The notes: generated by a model not told the origin, from the letters alone. Counted from the stretch's first letter, positions 1-14,353 are shown. The stretch is 38,829 nucleotides of DNA from Chromera velia (GCA_018398765.1 JAHBMJ010003899.1:30001-68829), one strand, 5' to 3'. Translations and numbers: made by a program.

Positions 1-894
1 GCGGACACCCCCCCAGGACGGGAGAAACGCAGATCCGTCGGGCTCTCCAGGCGGGAGTCCCGGGACCCTCTCCGTCTTCCCTGAGGGCTCCTTCCTCTTT
101 CACCCCTCCGCAAAGGAGAGAAGCCCCCACGGGCCCCGGCGGAGGGACTTCGGTCATGACTGTCCACTGAGGAAGACGAGTAAGACTCTGCTGCGTCGGA
201 CGAATCGGAGCTGACGGGACCAGCGCGTGTCTGTCTCTGATGGGCAACTGAAGCGCGACTGCTGTTGGAGACTTCACCGTCGTTCAGCCAACCACCAAAG
301 CCTTTGAAGCCACGTTTCGGTACTCCAGTTTTCTCAAATTCTTCTTCCCTTGCGTTTGCGTCCCAAGGTTTGACGGGAAAAACAACGCCTAGCTCGACGT
401 TGACAGACTTCAAAATCTCGTCTAACCTGGTCCACATTGCCTTTTGCCTTTCTCTTGACATCCCCTTTCCTGTAATTGAATACGCAGCTCTCTCCATTTC
501 GTTCTCTCTTGTCATCATTTGAAATGCCTGTCTCATGTGGCTGACATCAAAAACGCCCAAAGTCTTTTCGTTCAAAGACAAACGACGACAACATCTGCAG
601 ATACGTCGAGAACTCCATCGTGACTCTGCAACAGCCCTCTTTGAGGCCCGAAAAGCCAAAACCCTGCGAGGGTTGAAGTACTGTTTCAGTCTGATCAGAT
701 GCGCACTTTGTTTCAAACGCTCAAAGTCAATTGGCATCGAACTTTCGCCCCCCCTCTCCTTTTCCCCATCCACCTCCTTTTTGACAGCTGCCTTCTCCCC
801 CCGGAGACTCAATAGACGCACAGTCGCGGAAAGAATACTCTTCGAGGGGCGCATGTCGAGACTGGGCAGGTCGCGCTTTTCACTGAGCGATGCC
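1..894 (-). CDS. Exon for the cytoplasmic tail (partial, continues past the window edge)
   Basis: One frame stays open from an acceptor at about 894 (TATGCAG; an alternative acceptor at 882 keeps the same frame) to base 1, about 297 codons. The phase fits the transmembrane exon, joining TG to G to make tryptophan. The content is hydrophilic: a basic stretch ([20 protein letters not shown]), a mixed central part that may be folded ([20 protein letters not shown]), then serine/arginine-rich low complexity ([18 protein letters not shown]). No kinase, phosphatase or channel motif was recognised. A plus-strand open frame at 535-1032 is its antisense shadow. Confidence 0.65.
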
Positions 895-3114
895 CTGCAT
901 ACAAACACGCACAACAAAAGGCTCACTCAACAGAATGATCTGAGGATTTACAGTAAAGAAAGGGCAAGAAGCCAACTCGGCCAAGGGGGAAGCGAAGCGT
1001 CCGTGCGTCTACAAGCACAAAACGACTCATAGAGCACAAAACACCGGACCCAAAGAAATGCGGTAGGCGTTCTCATAAACCGACCTCACATAGATCGCGG
1101 AAAAGAAAATGAAGAGTTGACATACATCCAAAAGGTCTCAAAGCTCATGAGAATGTGTACCCATCCAGTCAAACAAGACCCAAAAAAGACCGTGCATTTC
1201 TGCCTGATTGACAGATGTTTCTCAAGGCCTGTATGTGGTGCACAGAAGGGAAGGACCGACGGAGACACTCACTCGGCCCCCCACATGGAGACAGAGACAG
1301 TTTTGCTGAATTGAATTGAGTGTCTGTCGGTTTGGATCCTGTCCTTCCTTCGCCTGGTCTCTCTCACATCCTCTTTCTCTCTCGGGAACAAAGAACGAAG
1401 GAAGCTGGGGCACTTACCAGAACAGCACACTCAAAAAGAGCACAAGCACCGTTCCGCTACTGAGAAGAAGCCAGCCAAAGTTCGCCTTGCCGCCGTTGCT
1501 GTTCTTTTCAGACTTCAAATGTCCAGAAATGCTGTCGACAGAAATCGGCGAATTCCGCTCCGGAGGTATATACTGCGATCATCCATATTCAGATGCATAT
1601 GCAAGCCTGCGGCGGCACGTGTTTGGTTTGGAGGGCGCTGTGTCGCATGATGTTTCCTGGCCAATCTCGACGACTTTTGCGCGATCTCTTTCGGCCTTCT
1701 TCCCGACTTGCCTGAATTAAGACGAACATACGGTTCGAAACCATCCAAGGCCTTGCGCCGTCAACTGCTGCAACAACTGACCTGACCGTCGCAAGCGGCA
1801 CTAAATTCTGTCTGTGTTGAGTCTCATTCCCGCTCTCTGACTCACTCATCCACTTAATTACTCACTCACTAAATCTCTCACTAAATGAGTCAGTCAGTCA
1901 GCTACCCACCCACTCACCCACTCAGCTGCTCACCTCCTTTCTCACTCGGCCCCAGTTTTCCTCTTCACTACATACTTGCACACGTCCCACTCAAGGGCTC
2001 ATCAGCTATCCGGCATTCACTCAGAAACCGATCACTCCCATCACATGCAGATTTTGTTCGATCGAGCCATGAACAACCGATCATCGATCCACTTCAAATA
2101 TCACGCATGCATGCAGTCTGTTTTTTGAGACGTCTGTCCCATGCAGCTCTCACTTTACAGACTCACCCTGAGTGCCAAAATCAGAGTCGTTTCGAGCACC
2201 CTCAGTTTGCACGTGCACAGAACATTTTGTCCCTCTGACTTCTCCTCCGGGCCCTGGCAGCCTGCAGGCAGGCACGTGCATGGATGTACGTATGTATGCA
2301 AACACACCACAAATACGCATTGCATCCATTGTGCAGACTCAGGTGCAGATAATCCATCTATGTGACACGTCCAGTGCAGGAAATGTTTACACCTGCACCG
2401 TCTGTGTTGCTCTGAAGAACAGACTTCACGGGAGTGCCTCTGCGTTGAGCATCCTTTGAACCCGAGCAGACGAACCCAAAAACTTAGTCGAGACCTCACG
2501 CACAGTCCCTTGCCGGGTGCGTCGCCTCGGTGGGCTGCTCAACATTCCACACTTCAGATGACCGAAAGGCCAAGAAAAAGAGAGAAAGGGTGAAGAAGTT
2601 GAATCATAAATATGAGAAACGGACGGCAAAATGTGTTTCATTCCAGCACAAATTGTTCTTGACTGTGCGCAATCCCAGATGCATTCACAGAAGTATGCTT
2701 TTCACTTTTGTGCACTTTGCAGTCGTTCGTGAGGCTCACGCCGCTACCTGAACCTCCACAACGGCTTTTTTCCTTTTTCAACCTACCTGATGAGGTCCAT
2801 TCCTCGTTCTGGACATCCATCTGGGCACACTCCTGAATCCACTCCCCTCCTGATATGCCCAGCTCGCCCTTGTAGAGAGATTCCAGCTGGAGGATCTTCA
2901 GAGCTACCGCGGTGGGACTCGGTGTGGGAAGCAACATGCTCAGCACACCGGCCGAAACGGCGTCCTCGTCCATCGCATCGCCCAGGAGACGGACAGAGGT
3001 GCGTCCGTCGGAGGAACGGGATGACGTCGATAAGGGCACCCGGCCTGAGCCCACCACCTTCCCGTCCTGCCGGGCAGCTGCCAGCACATCGACACACGCA
3101 AAGCGAAGATTACT

Positions 3115-3154
<40 letters not shown>

Positions 3155-5314
3155 CGCTTGCTCAGAGATAGATAGATAGATAGATATAGATATAGATATA
3201 GATAGATAGAGAGAGAGCGTAAATGAAAGAGAGAACGCGGTATACTGGCCGACCGACCGAGAGACAGACACACAAACAGACCGACAGACAGACACACATA
3301 CGGACCGACAGGCCGACAGACAGACCAAGTCTATGGAATCGCGAAATCCCAACCATCACGAAGCCGCCCTCCCTCGTGCGTTCGCCAAGAGAAGGCGCGG
3401 GTGAGGCTTTGCTTTCCACGAGGAGGAGAGAGAGCGGTCCCCCGCCCTGTACCGCAGTTGCTTGTGCGTCTTTGCCCAATGCACCGAAAACAGAATTGCC
3501 GATCAATTCCTTCCACGTCGGCGTACCTGCAGAGAGATGTATGACCCAAGAGTTGATTTTGAAAATCTATGACGAACAGCAAGTTGCATTTTATCGCTGG
3601 CAGATCAAGACCGAATGAGTGTGCAGGAAATGAGGAATGTAATATCGAAGAACACATGATGAATACGTGTGAATCAGATCTCCCGGGTAGAATCGACTGA
3701 GGGAGGCACTACGGACTGAGCGAGCAGTGTGAATGCAGCCAAGCAAATCATCTGGCGGATCGGAAAGGGAATAGCACCCCTGCTTAAATTGGAAGTGGTT
3801 TTCTTTATCTTCTTCCAAGACTTCTGAGCCTGTGTCTAGATCAAAGTCTTTTTCTCTCTTAGCCTCGACTCTTCCATCTTTTTTCTCTCCTTCTATTTCT
3901 CTATGTTTGTCCACTTTTCCTTCGCCTCAGCATCTTTGTGTGAGACCAACGCCATACGTATGATTTACAAGGGGAACAGATATGTTGTAAAAAAACGAAA
4001 GTAGACTGAAAGTCAACGTCGTCAGCGCAATCAAGTTTGCGTTTCGCCTGAAAAGAGAACGGGGTGACTTTCCTCCAATCGAGTCAGACAGACAGACAGA
4101 CCATACGGCGACGACCCTTCTGGTCTTGTGAGTGTGAGAGACGAATGGGGGGAATCCGCCTCGAGTGTCGTTGACCCATCAACAGAGTTTGCAACTGTGA
4201 TCGCGATCTCGTCTGTTTCCACCGTCGTACTACCAGGAGTTGACAGAACTGCAGCGAGGCTGTCCCCTGTACACAAAGAGAGAGAGAAAGAGAGACAAGG
4301 GACAACAGAGACGAAAAGCACAGTGAAGGTCAGTCTGTGTCTTCCAAAGGACAGGAGGAAGAATCTGAGAGAATTCATTTATGGCACATGAGAGCGCTGA
4401 GGGATTCTGCATCTGTCATATTCATCTCAGCAAGCTTCGCGTTATCTCCGAAGCCGTAGTGTCTTGTCATGTTATGTTTTCTCTTTTGACTAGTGTCGTC
4501 GAGACGTCAACTGAACTTTCTTTCAGGACTGTGCTTGAAAAACGGAAGTCCGATTCCTTGAAACATCCCTCTCCTGCCTGACACGTTGCTTCGATCACTT
4601 CATTCTATTGTAGCTGACCTACCTATGTCGTTCAAAGAATCCAAAATATCACCTTCAGAGGAGGCCTGACACAAAGGCAGAAAATTCATCCAGTCACTTC
4701 TATTCAGCGTGAAATATGCACGAAAAAAGCAAGAGCCGAGAGGCACAGATAGATGTTCACAGTTGTGGATTGATTGCCATGGGCCTTTTCTGAAAGCCCG
4801 CATCATACATGCTGCTCATCTTTCATCTCCCTCCTGGATATCCTCTTGGGCTTCTTCTCAGTTTCGGTTTCCCGCCGGTGTTCTGTTCATCTCACGGCAG
4901 ATATTTGCACAAACAATGAAAAGCTGGTGAATCACACAATATTCTAAAAGAACCATTGTGCTCCTTTTGTGGGCAGACCTTGGGGTATTTCCGACTGACT
5001 GGCTCTACAGAACAACAAGAAGAGAGAGAAGAAAAGACGGACCACGCTTTCAAGGGCCTTCAATGCGACCGTCTCGACAAGCGCTTGCTGGTCTGCTTGG
5101 GGATATAGAACGACGCAGGCGTCGAGTTTGTCGCTGAGTTCCTGCTGTTGGGCCGTCATCTGAGAGCACGCAGATGCAGACGCAAAGCCGTACACACAAA
5201 CAGAAATAGCGGCCCATTTTAGTGCTCTTTCGCCCACAGCTGTCAGCCAGTCAGTCAGTCTGTCTGTCTGTCTGTCTCTCCCTCTCTCTCCCTCGCAAGC
5301 ACACACACGCACAC

Positions 5315-5353
<39 letters not shown>

Positions 5354-6802
5354 AACCACTGAACGATTCAGTCGTGTTTTCTCCCTGCAGAAAAACTGTT
5401 TTTCTTCCTTCCACACATAAAGTCCTGTCCATTGTCACCGAATTTGGCACGCTTGTTGAAACAGAAAACAGAACAGGCAAACAATCCAGCACGTCTTGAA
5501 AGGTGCCTGCGTATGTGTTTACTCACGATTAGCCTCTCTGAACTCTTTGCCGTGGAGCGCGAAATTATTAGGCAGACAGAGTGAGAATGCCGGCAGATCG
5601 AGACTCATGACAACAACCAACCGTGCGCCAGCGACGTTTTCAAAGGACTCTTGCTCTCTTTCTGTCCGTCTCATGGCTGTGGAATACCTCTTTTTTTGGC
5701 TTTCTACGGACTCAGTTAGTTGTTTTTGCAAATAATGGGTGGGTCCTTCTGTTTTTGCTTACTGACCACCTCCTCCAGAATTGGGTGGTTCGGATTGTCG
5801 TTGGCCCACTGGTCGATTGCTTGCAATGCCGTTTCGTAGTTGCTTGCGACTTCATTGATTGGAGTGGTTCCGTTCGAGTTGCACAACTCGCCTAGCTGAA
5901 AGAGGGACTCAGGGATGAGAAAGAGAGGGACATGAAAAGGAAGCAATCGGAGAGAATACCTCCGGGCCTTCCTACATATCAATGAGTTGCATCACGCAGA
6001 AAGTTTGGAGAGGCAGCACAGAATTCTTTGTCTTTCTTACTAAATGGAAACCGAAAAACGCTGAGAGGAGGCGGAAGGGTCACCATGCTTGGAGACTCGT
6101 TGAAATTTTACAGGAATACAAGAAAGTCATCATGCCACGTGCTGTACAAATCGAACTAAGCTGAGGCATGCACCATTCCCTTGTCGAATGACTACGCAGG
6201 TGAGGTGAGAGACTCGTAACAACTGACGTCTGGGCCGGGCATTTCCTCTGCAATCATTCAGACGCACAAAACCGCAATAATAAAATTATTGATTGCGGGC
6301 GGAAACTCACTCATACACTTTTTTTGCATTCTGTCTCATTCCATGTCGCCTCTGTCTGCGCCGTGCTGCCATTCTTTTGATTGAACAGTATCTTCTTTTC
6401 TTAGTTCTCTGTTCGATCATCAGATATCCCCCCCCGCCCACTTGCCAAGCTGCTTTTCTTTCTTGAAACGGTCGTTATTGTCCTCCGCGGAGAGCTGACT
6501 CTGAGACAAAATGGATGATTAGGGTTCCTGCTTGTTGTCAGCTTGTTGGTCTCACTCCCATGCTGGTGGCCATCCTGATCCTTCTTCACTTTGTTTTCGA
6601 ATCAGATTCACGCTCTCAGTTAGACTTCTCAAAAGGCTGAGTACCTACCTACCTACCTGAACAGGCAACGCCATCCCCCTCATATCCGCTGTTGCAGCTA
6701 CAAGTAAAGGACCCTGTGACGTCAGTGCAGTTGCCGAAGGTGTTGCAGTTGTGCGTGCTCAAAGTGCACTCATCCAGGTCTGCAGAAATATGATGCGGGA
6801 AG

Positions 6803-6836
<34 letters not shown>

Positions 6837-7730
6837 GAAGACAGCATGCATGCATACGGAGAGAGAGAAATGGAAGAATTACACGGGCAGGCAGGATGGG
6901 TACCTGCATCATCTAGACGTTGCATGCCCTTGAGCTTAGCAGAAAGAAAAAAACGATTTTTCGATCCATCGAGAAACACATACAGACATCGAACGCCAAA
7001 AGGACACATACATGCTCGCCGCGGTGCGAGAAACCCGACCAGACCCTACTGCATCTTCCCCAGAGAAGACCGTTCTCCCTTCACTGAGTGAACAGGGCAC
7101 AAAGGAGAGTTCTACAAATTCATCCTGCCAAACTTACTTGTACAAGTGATACCGCCCCCAGAGTACCCAGCGTTGCAAGCGCAGGTGAACGACCCTGTGG
7201 TGTCTGTGCACGTCGCACCGCCGGTGTCGCAGTTGTGGACGCTGGTTGAGCACTCGTCAATGTCTGCAACACAAAAACACCAAGGAAAGAAGCATATGTC
7301 ATCGATCGAAGGGGGGAAAGCAGGAAGATTAAGGAGCGAAGCGCAAAGCGACGGCCACATTTACAGGTCTCACTGTAATCAGACTGACTTGCACATGCGA
7401 CGCCGTCTCCAGAGAACCCGACGTTGCACGCACATGTGAAGGACCCTGTGGTGTCTGTGCAGGTTCCGTTGGAGTGACAATTGTCAACACTCGTGGCGCA
7501 CTCGTCGACGTCTGCAGAGAAGTAGGAGGCGTATTCAAGGAAGGAGGTCGTGTAAGAAGTGAGACCCAAGTTTGCGGCACGCAGGATGGACACCATCATA
7601 CTGGGCAAATTGTCTCAGACAACTGTGTCTGAGAAACGGGGCACGATCCTTTTTCCCAAAGCAACTAGGACCGTTTCTTCCTTTGAAGAACCGACCGGTG
7701 CCGGTGGAACTCTGTGTGATGTCGTGCTCG

Positions 7731-7765
<35 letters not shown>

Positions 7766-9710
7766 GGTGTTGAGTGAGAAGTTTGTTGTCAAATTAGGCA
7801 TCGAAATCAGAATTCAAACTCACTTGTACAAGTGATACCGCCCCCAGAGTACCCAGCGTTGCAAGCGCAGGTGAACGACCCTGTAGTGTCTGTGCACGTC
7901 GCACCGCCGGTGTCGCAGTTGTGGACGCTGGTTGAGCACTCGTCAATGTCTGCAACACAACACAACACAAGCGCACTCAAGAATCATGAAGAACCAAGTC
8001 ATCGCGCGTGAGCTCAGTCCTCTCCCGCCACGTACTTGCAGAGTCAGGGTTTTTGACCAGAAAGAGAAGCGCACTTTGGCGGACAATCCCACCCACACTG
8101 ACTGACCAGCGCAGGTGATCCCGTCTCCAGAGAAGCCGACGTTGCACGCACAGGTGAAGGACCCTGTGGTGTCTGTGCATGCAGCGTCTCCGTGGCAGTT
8201 GTCAACCGTTGTTGTGCACTCGTCGATGTCTGAAGAGGAAAGCAGTAGAGCACGGGGGCCCACACGAGGCGTCGATTGAGCAAGCTGTGACTTTCAATTA
8301 GTACAAAACGAAGATCACGACGAGCGTGTAAAACAGCGAACAACCACGGCTGAAGAAAGCGACACCTCGAGTAGCGGTGCGTGCACTGCCTCCGTTCGAG
8401 AGCCGATCGATTTCCTCCTGGTTCCCCCGTTTTACGGTATTCCCATTTGACTCGCTTTCTTCAAATGTTTAAGGAGAGAACAAAATGTCTCGTCATGCAT
8501 CAACAAGCCATCTGAGAAGTGTGCACTCCGATAATTAAGCATTCATGAGCAAGAACAAACAATGAATTGCACGAAGTCGATTTGATCCTCTCAATCTAGT
8601 GCGTCGATCGAAAACAATAGGGAACATCCCGGAAGCATCGTGTCAGCGACTGCTTCATCTCATCAAAATTGATCATGTTGCAGAGATCGGACGTGCAAGA
8701 GATAATAGAACTCACTTGTACAAGAAATACCGCCCCCAGAGTACCCAGCGTTGCAAGCACAGGTGAACGACCCTGTGGTGTCTGTGCACGTCGCACCGCC
8801 GGTGTCGCAGTTGTGGACGCTGGTTGAGCACTCGTCGATGTCTGCAACACAACACAGAGCAAAGCGCATTCAAGAATCGTGAGATCAGTCCTCTCCCGCC
8901 ACGTACTTGCAGAGTCAGGGTTTTTGACCAGAAAGAGAAGCGCAGTTTGGCGGACAATCCCACCCACACTGACTGACCAGCGCAGGTGATCCCGTCTCCA
9001 GAGAAGCCGACGTTGCACGCACAGATGAAGGACCCTGTGGTGTCTGTGCATGCAGCGTCTCCGTGGCAGTTGTCAACCGTTATTGTGCACTCGTCGATGT
9101 CTGAAGAGGGAGAGAGGAGTGGAGGGGATTGAAGGGAAGGGCAAAAGGCGATCAGCCATACTGAATACACAGGAGCAACCCTTCTTTCTCTGCATTGATT
9201 GAGGACACCCGGTGGCGATACCATCACAGAAACCCCTCTTTGGACTGGAAGGACGAAGGAAGGCCAAAGAGGTGAGGGACAATCCCTGCAGGCAATGGGG
9301 GGAGCACCCACTCACTTGCACAGGTGATGCCGTCCCCAGAGAAGCCGGCGTTGCAGTCGCATGTGAAGGAATGGAAGGCGTCTGTGCAGGTGCTGTTGGC
9401 GTCGCAGTTGTGCGTTCCGAGTGTGCACTGATTTTCAGCTGCATCGAAAGCAAACACTCATCCACTCATTCAATCGCGTGTTGTTTCTGCCAAATGCATC
9501 CCGCGGTTCACTCCCACCTCTGCCATCAGCCAAGTTCCGTGCACCCTCATATGAATTCAAGGTCAACTCAAGACAGAGGGAGAAAGAGGTTTAGAAAGCG
9601 TGTAGCACACTCACACACAGAGACACAATTGCATGCTGGCACAAGCATCCGCATGCATGCCTTAGCTTCTTTCTCGTAGGGTATGAACGGTGCGTCTAGA
9701 CACTTACACA

Positions 9711-9747
<37 letters not shown>

Positions 9748-11853
9748 CCGGAAAATGAGACCACACACAAAATGAAAATGAAAATGAGACCCGGAAAATG
9801 AGTCCACCCACGTACGTGTGCACGAGACCCCGTTTCCAGAGAACCCGGTGTTGCACGCACACCCGAAGGACCCTGTGTTGTCTGTGCACGTCGCGTTGCC
9901 GTTGCAGTTGTGGACGCTCGTTCCGCATTCGTCGATGTCTGCACGAGAAAGTAAGCAGGAATTCAAACAGCATCAATAGTGACATGATAGACTAAAAAAG
10001 GACACCGAAGCAAACAATCAGACAGATACTCTCCAACACAGAGTCTCTTCCTTCGCCACTCCACGATCGATGAAAGTCTGCAACAGGTTCGTTGTGCTTG
10101 AGCCAAGAAAACAACGAAAGTAATACAAATAACAACGACCAGCGGAGAGGGAAAGCAAGGCACCAACCCACCTGTGCACACGAGACCCGTCCCAGAGAAC
10201 CCTGTGTTACATGCACACGTGAACGACCCCGTCGTTTCTGAGCAGGTTGCGTCGCTGTGACAATTATGGGCGCCAGTGGTGCACTCGAGAACATCTGCAT
10301 TCAGAGTGCAAATAGCCATACAGAGCTAGACCATCTCGATTGGCCGTCAAAGCACTCCGCTGGTTCGAATAAACTTGGAATGTGTGCGGTTTAATTTCTA
10401 GCACTCTATGCACAGCACAATGAAAACAAGCGTTCACACAGCGGAATTGAAAATACGTGCCGCAGGAAGGCCGCAGGGATCTCTTGACGTGAAAACTTGC
10501 AGAGATGTAACTGAACGAGCTGTAAGCGTTTTTCTTGAAGCAGATGAGTACTTGCATGATTTCTTGAATTCTGGGATCCCTTCTCTCTCGATCCTGGTCC
10601 CTTCCTTGGACTTGCTTTGGCGGATGAACCAGCTCCGATAGGCAAAGTCAACATTTAGATCTGCATGGAAAGAATACGCTTAATTGTGTCCTTTGTCCAC
10701 ATCCATCCGATTGCCCCAGCTGCCGCTGACCGACCGTCGCACGCTGTGTCGGCCCCTGAGGCGTCGTCATTCGCGGCGTTGGTCGTTCCCGATGGGCAAG
10801 CAGTGCAAACGTTGGAGGCCACGTATTCGTTTGTCCCGCAAAGCGTTGCTGCAAAGAAGCAGAGAGAGTCGGAGAGATGTGAAGGCACACCACTGGCCAT
10901 AACAGTCATTCGCCGGTCTCCGGTCAATTTTGCATCCGTTTCCCATGCAGCGAAGAAACCGATGCAGTCAAACTGTAAGCCGTGCACCAAGTGTCACCCA
11001 CCGACCGTCGCACGTTGTGTCACCGCCAGAGGCGTCGTCGTTTGCCGCGTTCGTGGTTCCCGCAGGACACGCAGTGCAGACGTTTGAACTCACGTATTCA
11101 TTTGCAGAGCACAACGTTGCTGCAGGACAGAAAGTATCCATACATACCTCTTTGGCCATGAACACTTCAAATTTCTTTGTCTGGTGGACAGAAAAGAACA
11201 GTTCGATATTTTTTAGTGGACACAAAAGAACAGTTCGAATTTTTTTGCTGGACACAAAAGAACAGTTCGAATTTTTTTGGTGGACACAAAAGAACAGTTC
11301 GAATTTTTTTGGTGGACTCAAAAGAACAGTTCGAATTTTTTTGCTGGACACAAAAGAACAGTTCGAATTTTTTTGGTGGACACAAAAGAACAGTTCGAAT
11401 TTTTTTGGTGGACACAAAAGAAGAGTTCGAATTTTTTTGGTGGACACAAAAGAACACTTCGAATTTCTTTGGTGGACACAAAAGAGGACTTTGCAGATCG
11501 ACAGGCAAGCAGAAAAGAGTAACGGCAAACGAAGACAACCGGAGAATAACTCAGTGCAATGTACATGAAAGGAACCGAAAATTTACCGTCGCAACTAGTG
11601 TCTGCTCCAGAAGCGTCGTCACTTGCCGCGTTTGTGGATCCCGGAGGGCAAGCAGTGCAGACATTTGAGCTCACGTATTCGTTTGCAGAGCAGAAAGTCG
11701 CTGCACGCACACCACTCACATTCACAGACACATGAATGAGTTTGGCTTTCACGCAGAGTGGAAAGGCCCGGTGTATCATTACAGCTCACTACAGCTCATA
11801 AGAACATGAAAAGCATTTTCGAGGCAATAAGGAGAAAGAAAGAAAGAGAAAGA

Positions 11854-11898
<45 letters not shown>

Positions 11899-14318
11899 GA
11901 AAAGAGAAAAAGAGAGACAGAAAGCAAGAGAGAGAAAGAGGGAGAGAGAGAGAGAGAGCGAGAGGGGGGGGCAGAGAGAGAGAAAAAAGGGAGGAAGGAA
12001 GGAAGGAAGGAAAGAAGGAAGGAATGGAAAAAGGAGGGAAGGAAGGAAGGAAGGAAGGAAGGAAGGAAGAAAGAAAGAAAAGAAGGAAGGAAAGAAGGAA
12101 GGAAGGAAAAAAGGAAGGAAGGAAAGAAAAGAAGATGCTTCCCGCAGAAGTCTGTCTCTGTATTCTCCTCTTACTCAGAGACCTTGCAAGCGTTCACCAA
12201 GGGCATGCTGCAGTTCTCGCAAGCTGACCGGTGCATGACGTGTCGGCGCCGGTAGCGTCGTCACCCGCCGCGTGCGTGGTTCCCGCAGGGCAAGCAGTAC
12301 ACACGTTGGAGCTCACGAACTCATTTACGCCGCAAAATGTCGCTGCAAATCGAAAGACGTGCACGTTGAGCAAATTAGGCTCCTTCCATACTTTTCCGAT
12401 GCACAGTCTTCTTGATGTTCAATCCTCTGTCAGGTTTTTTGTCTAGAAAGTGACACGGAATCAACACAAGAAAAGGCGTCGGTCGATTGACTGACTGTCG
12501 CAAGTAGTGTCACTGCCCGACGCATCGTCCCCTGCCGCATTCGTCGTTCCCGCAGGACACGCCACACAAGCGTTGGAGCTCACGCGCTCATTCGCCGAGC
12601 AGAGCGTTGCTGCAAAGCACTCGCATATGCAAATATCTTGAAGCAAAATGCGTTCACAGAAGATTTTGCACATGGAAGCTGGGCACAAGGGCCTGCCTCA
12701 CAATAAAAGCATGCGACTCCACGCCCAGACGGCTGAAAGCAGACTAGTAACGTAGAAATCGCCTCTCTTGCTCACTTACTATCGCATGAGGTGTCGGCTC
12801 CTGAAGCGTCGTCGTTGGCAGCATTTGTGGTTCCCGCAGGACACGCAGTGCAAACGTTGGAGCTCACGTACTCATTGGCTCCGCAAAGTGTGGCTGCACA
12901 ACACTCAAATACATGCACAGACCTGACCTCTCAACAGAAAAAACCGTGCAAGGCTAGTCGACCATTCGTGTTCTCTGTGCGATGGCTAATATCTCTTCAT
13001 GGTTTTGGACTAGAACCACTCAGCTGGGAATTTGTCCCGGTCGGAGGTTCCCCTTACAGAAATGCAAATCGATGGAATTCGGATACAGACAGGCGGTGTA
13101 GGGAGAGGAGCTGCGGTCTTGGAAAAGATTGTTGCTGATTCTGCGCTTCACCTGAAGCACAAAGGCTACACGGACTTGCACTCCTTATGCAAAATGTACT
13201 GTGATTCGCGTGTTTTCCTCCCTAACTGACCGTCACAAGACGTGTCTGCTCCCGAAGCATCGTCGTTGGCAGCGTTTGTTGTCCCCGCAGGACACGCAGT
13301 GCAGACGTTTGAGCTCACGTACTCATTGGCTCCGCACAACGTGACTGCACGTGAGTGCAAAACAGGCAGATAGGCAATAAGTTGTAGATCGCGGTGCTTC
13401 TCGATTTACTAACTTACCTGTCCAAACAGAAAGGAGGAACATTCATTCACTCCATTTGTTGAGTGATCTATTCGTCCCATGAGTAAAACAAACAAACAAA
13501 CGCAAGTCGATTGTAAACCAATTGATGAGCTCACCATCACAAGTCGTGTCACTGCCCGACGCATCGTCCCCTGCCGCATTCGTCGTTCCCGCAGGACACG
13601 CCACACAAGCGTTGGAGCTCACGCGCTCATTTGCCGAGCAGAGCGTTGCTGCAAAGCACGCGCACGGGCAGAATGAGCTCATGAATGCAGACGATACACA
13701 GGTTTGCCTTTTCGTTTCCCGCTGCGCTCGTTGAGAGAATCGAGGCCAGCATCCGATTCATTCCCTCTGACGGCGACGGGAAATAGAAATGATTTCATTC
13801 CCACTGACTGACCGTCGCAGGAGGTGTCACCGCCCGAGGCATCGTCATTTGCAGCGTTGGTTGTTCCAGCAGGACACGCAGTGCACACGTTGGAGCTCAC
13901 GTATTCATTTGCCCCACACAACGTGACTGCAAAAGAGGGAGTTGGAAGGGAGCACAGATGATCGAGTGCTCACACCTTTGGCGAAGTTCAACGACTACGC
14001 TTGTGAGTGTTTGTGGAGCGATATTCATGTGCAAGGGAAGAAGGGAGGACAGAGAGATATCATGGAGTAGCAAGTGGCTGCCTGGAAGCCATGCGCAAAG
14101 AAAAAAGTTTGCGTAATGAGGGATGAAGAAAGGGTCCAAATATGTCTGAGATCGAGAGAATCCATTCGATCCTTCCCAATCGACAAGCATCGTCTTTCCA
14201 TGAAGCCCCTCAAATTTTTTCAGCAGCCCACTGTGGTCTTTCTTTTCTCAAAAAAGGCCCTCTAGATACTCTTCCGCTTTAGTTCCTCACAGACACACAC
14301 ACACACACACACACACAC

Positions 14319-14353
<35 letters not shown>

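Noticed and set aside
535-1032. 165-codon plus-strand ORF
   Set aside because: Antisense to the cytoplasmic-tail exon, which has matching splice phase and a longer open frame. No domain seen.
2638-3297. 219-codon minus ORF starting in CT/GATA repeats
   Set aside because: Only 3077-2787 is accepted as exon; the rest reads through microsatellite and past the GTAGGT donor.
11167-11491. CRISPR-like array of 32-bp repeats
   Set aside because: Units are directly abutting with no spacers, in a eukaryotic intron.
10930-11568. 212-codon plus-strand ORF rich in [10 protein letters not shown] repeats (and minus-strand partners)
   Set aside because: Pure translation of the 32-bp tandem repeat plus the antisense of a Cys-rich exon.
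11758-12255. Lys/Glu/Arg-only ORF
   Set aside because: Translation of the intronic polypurine tract.
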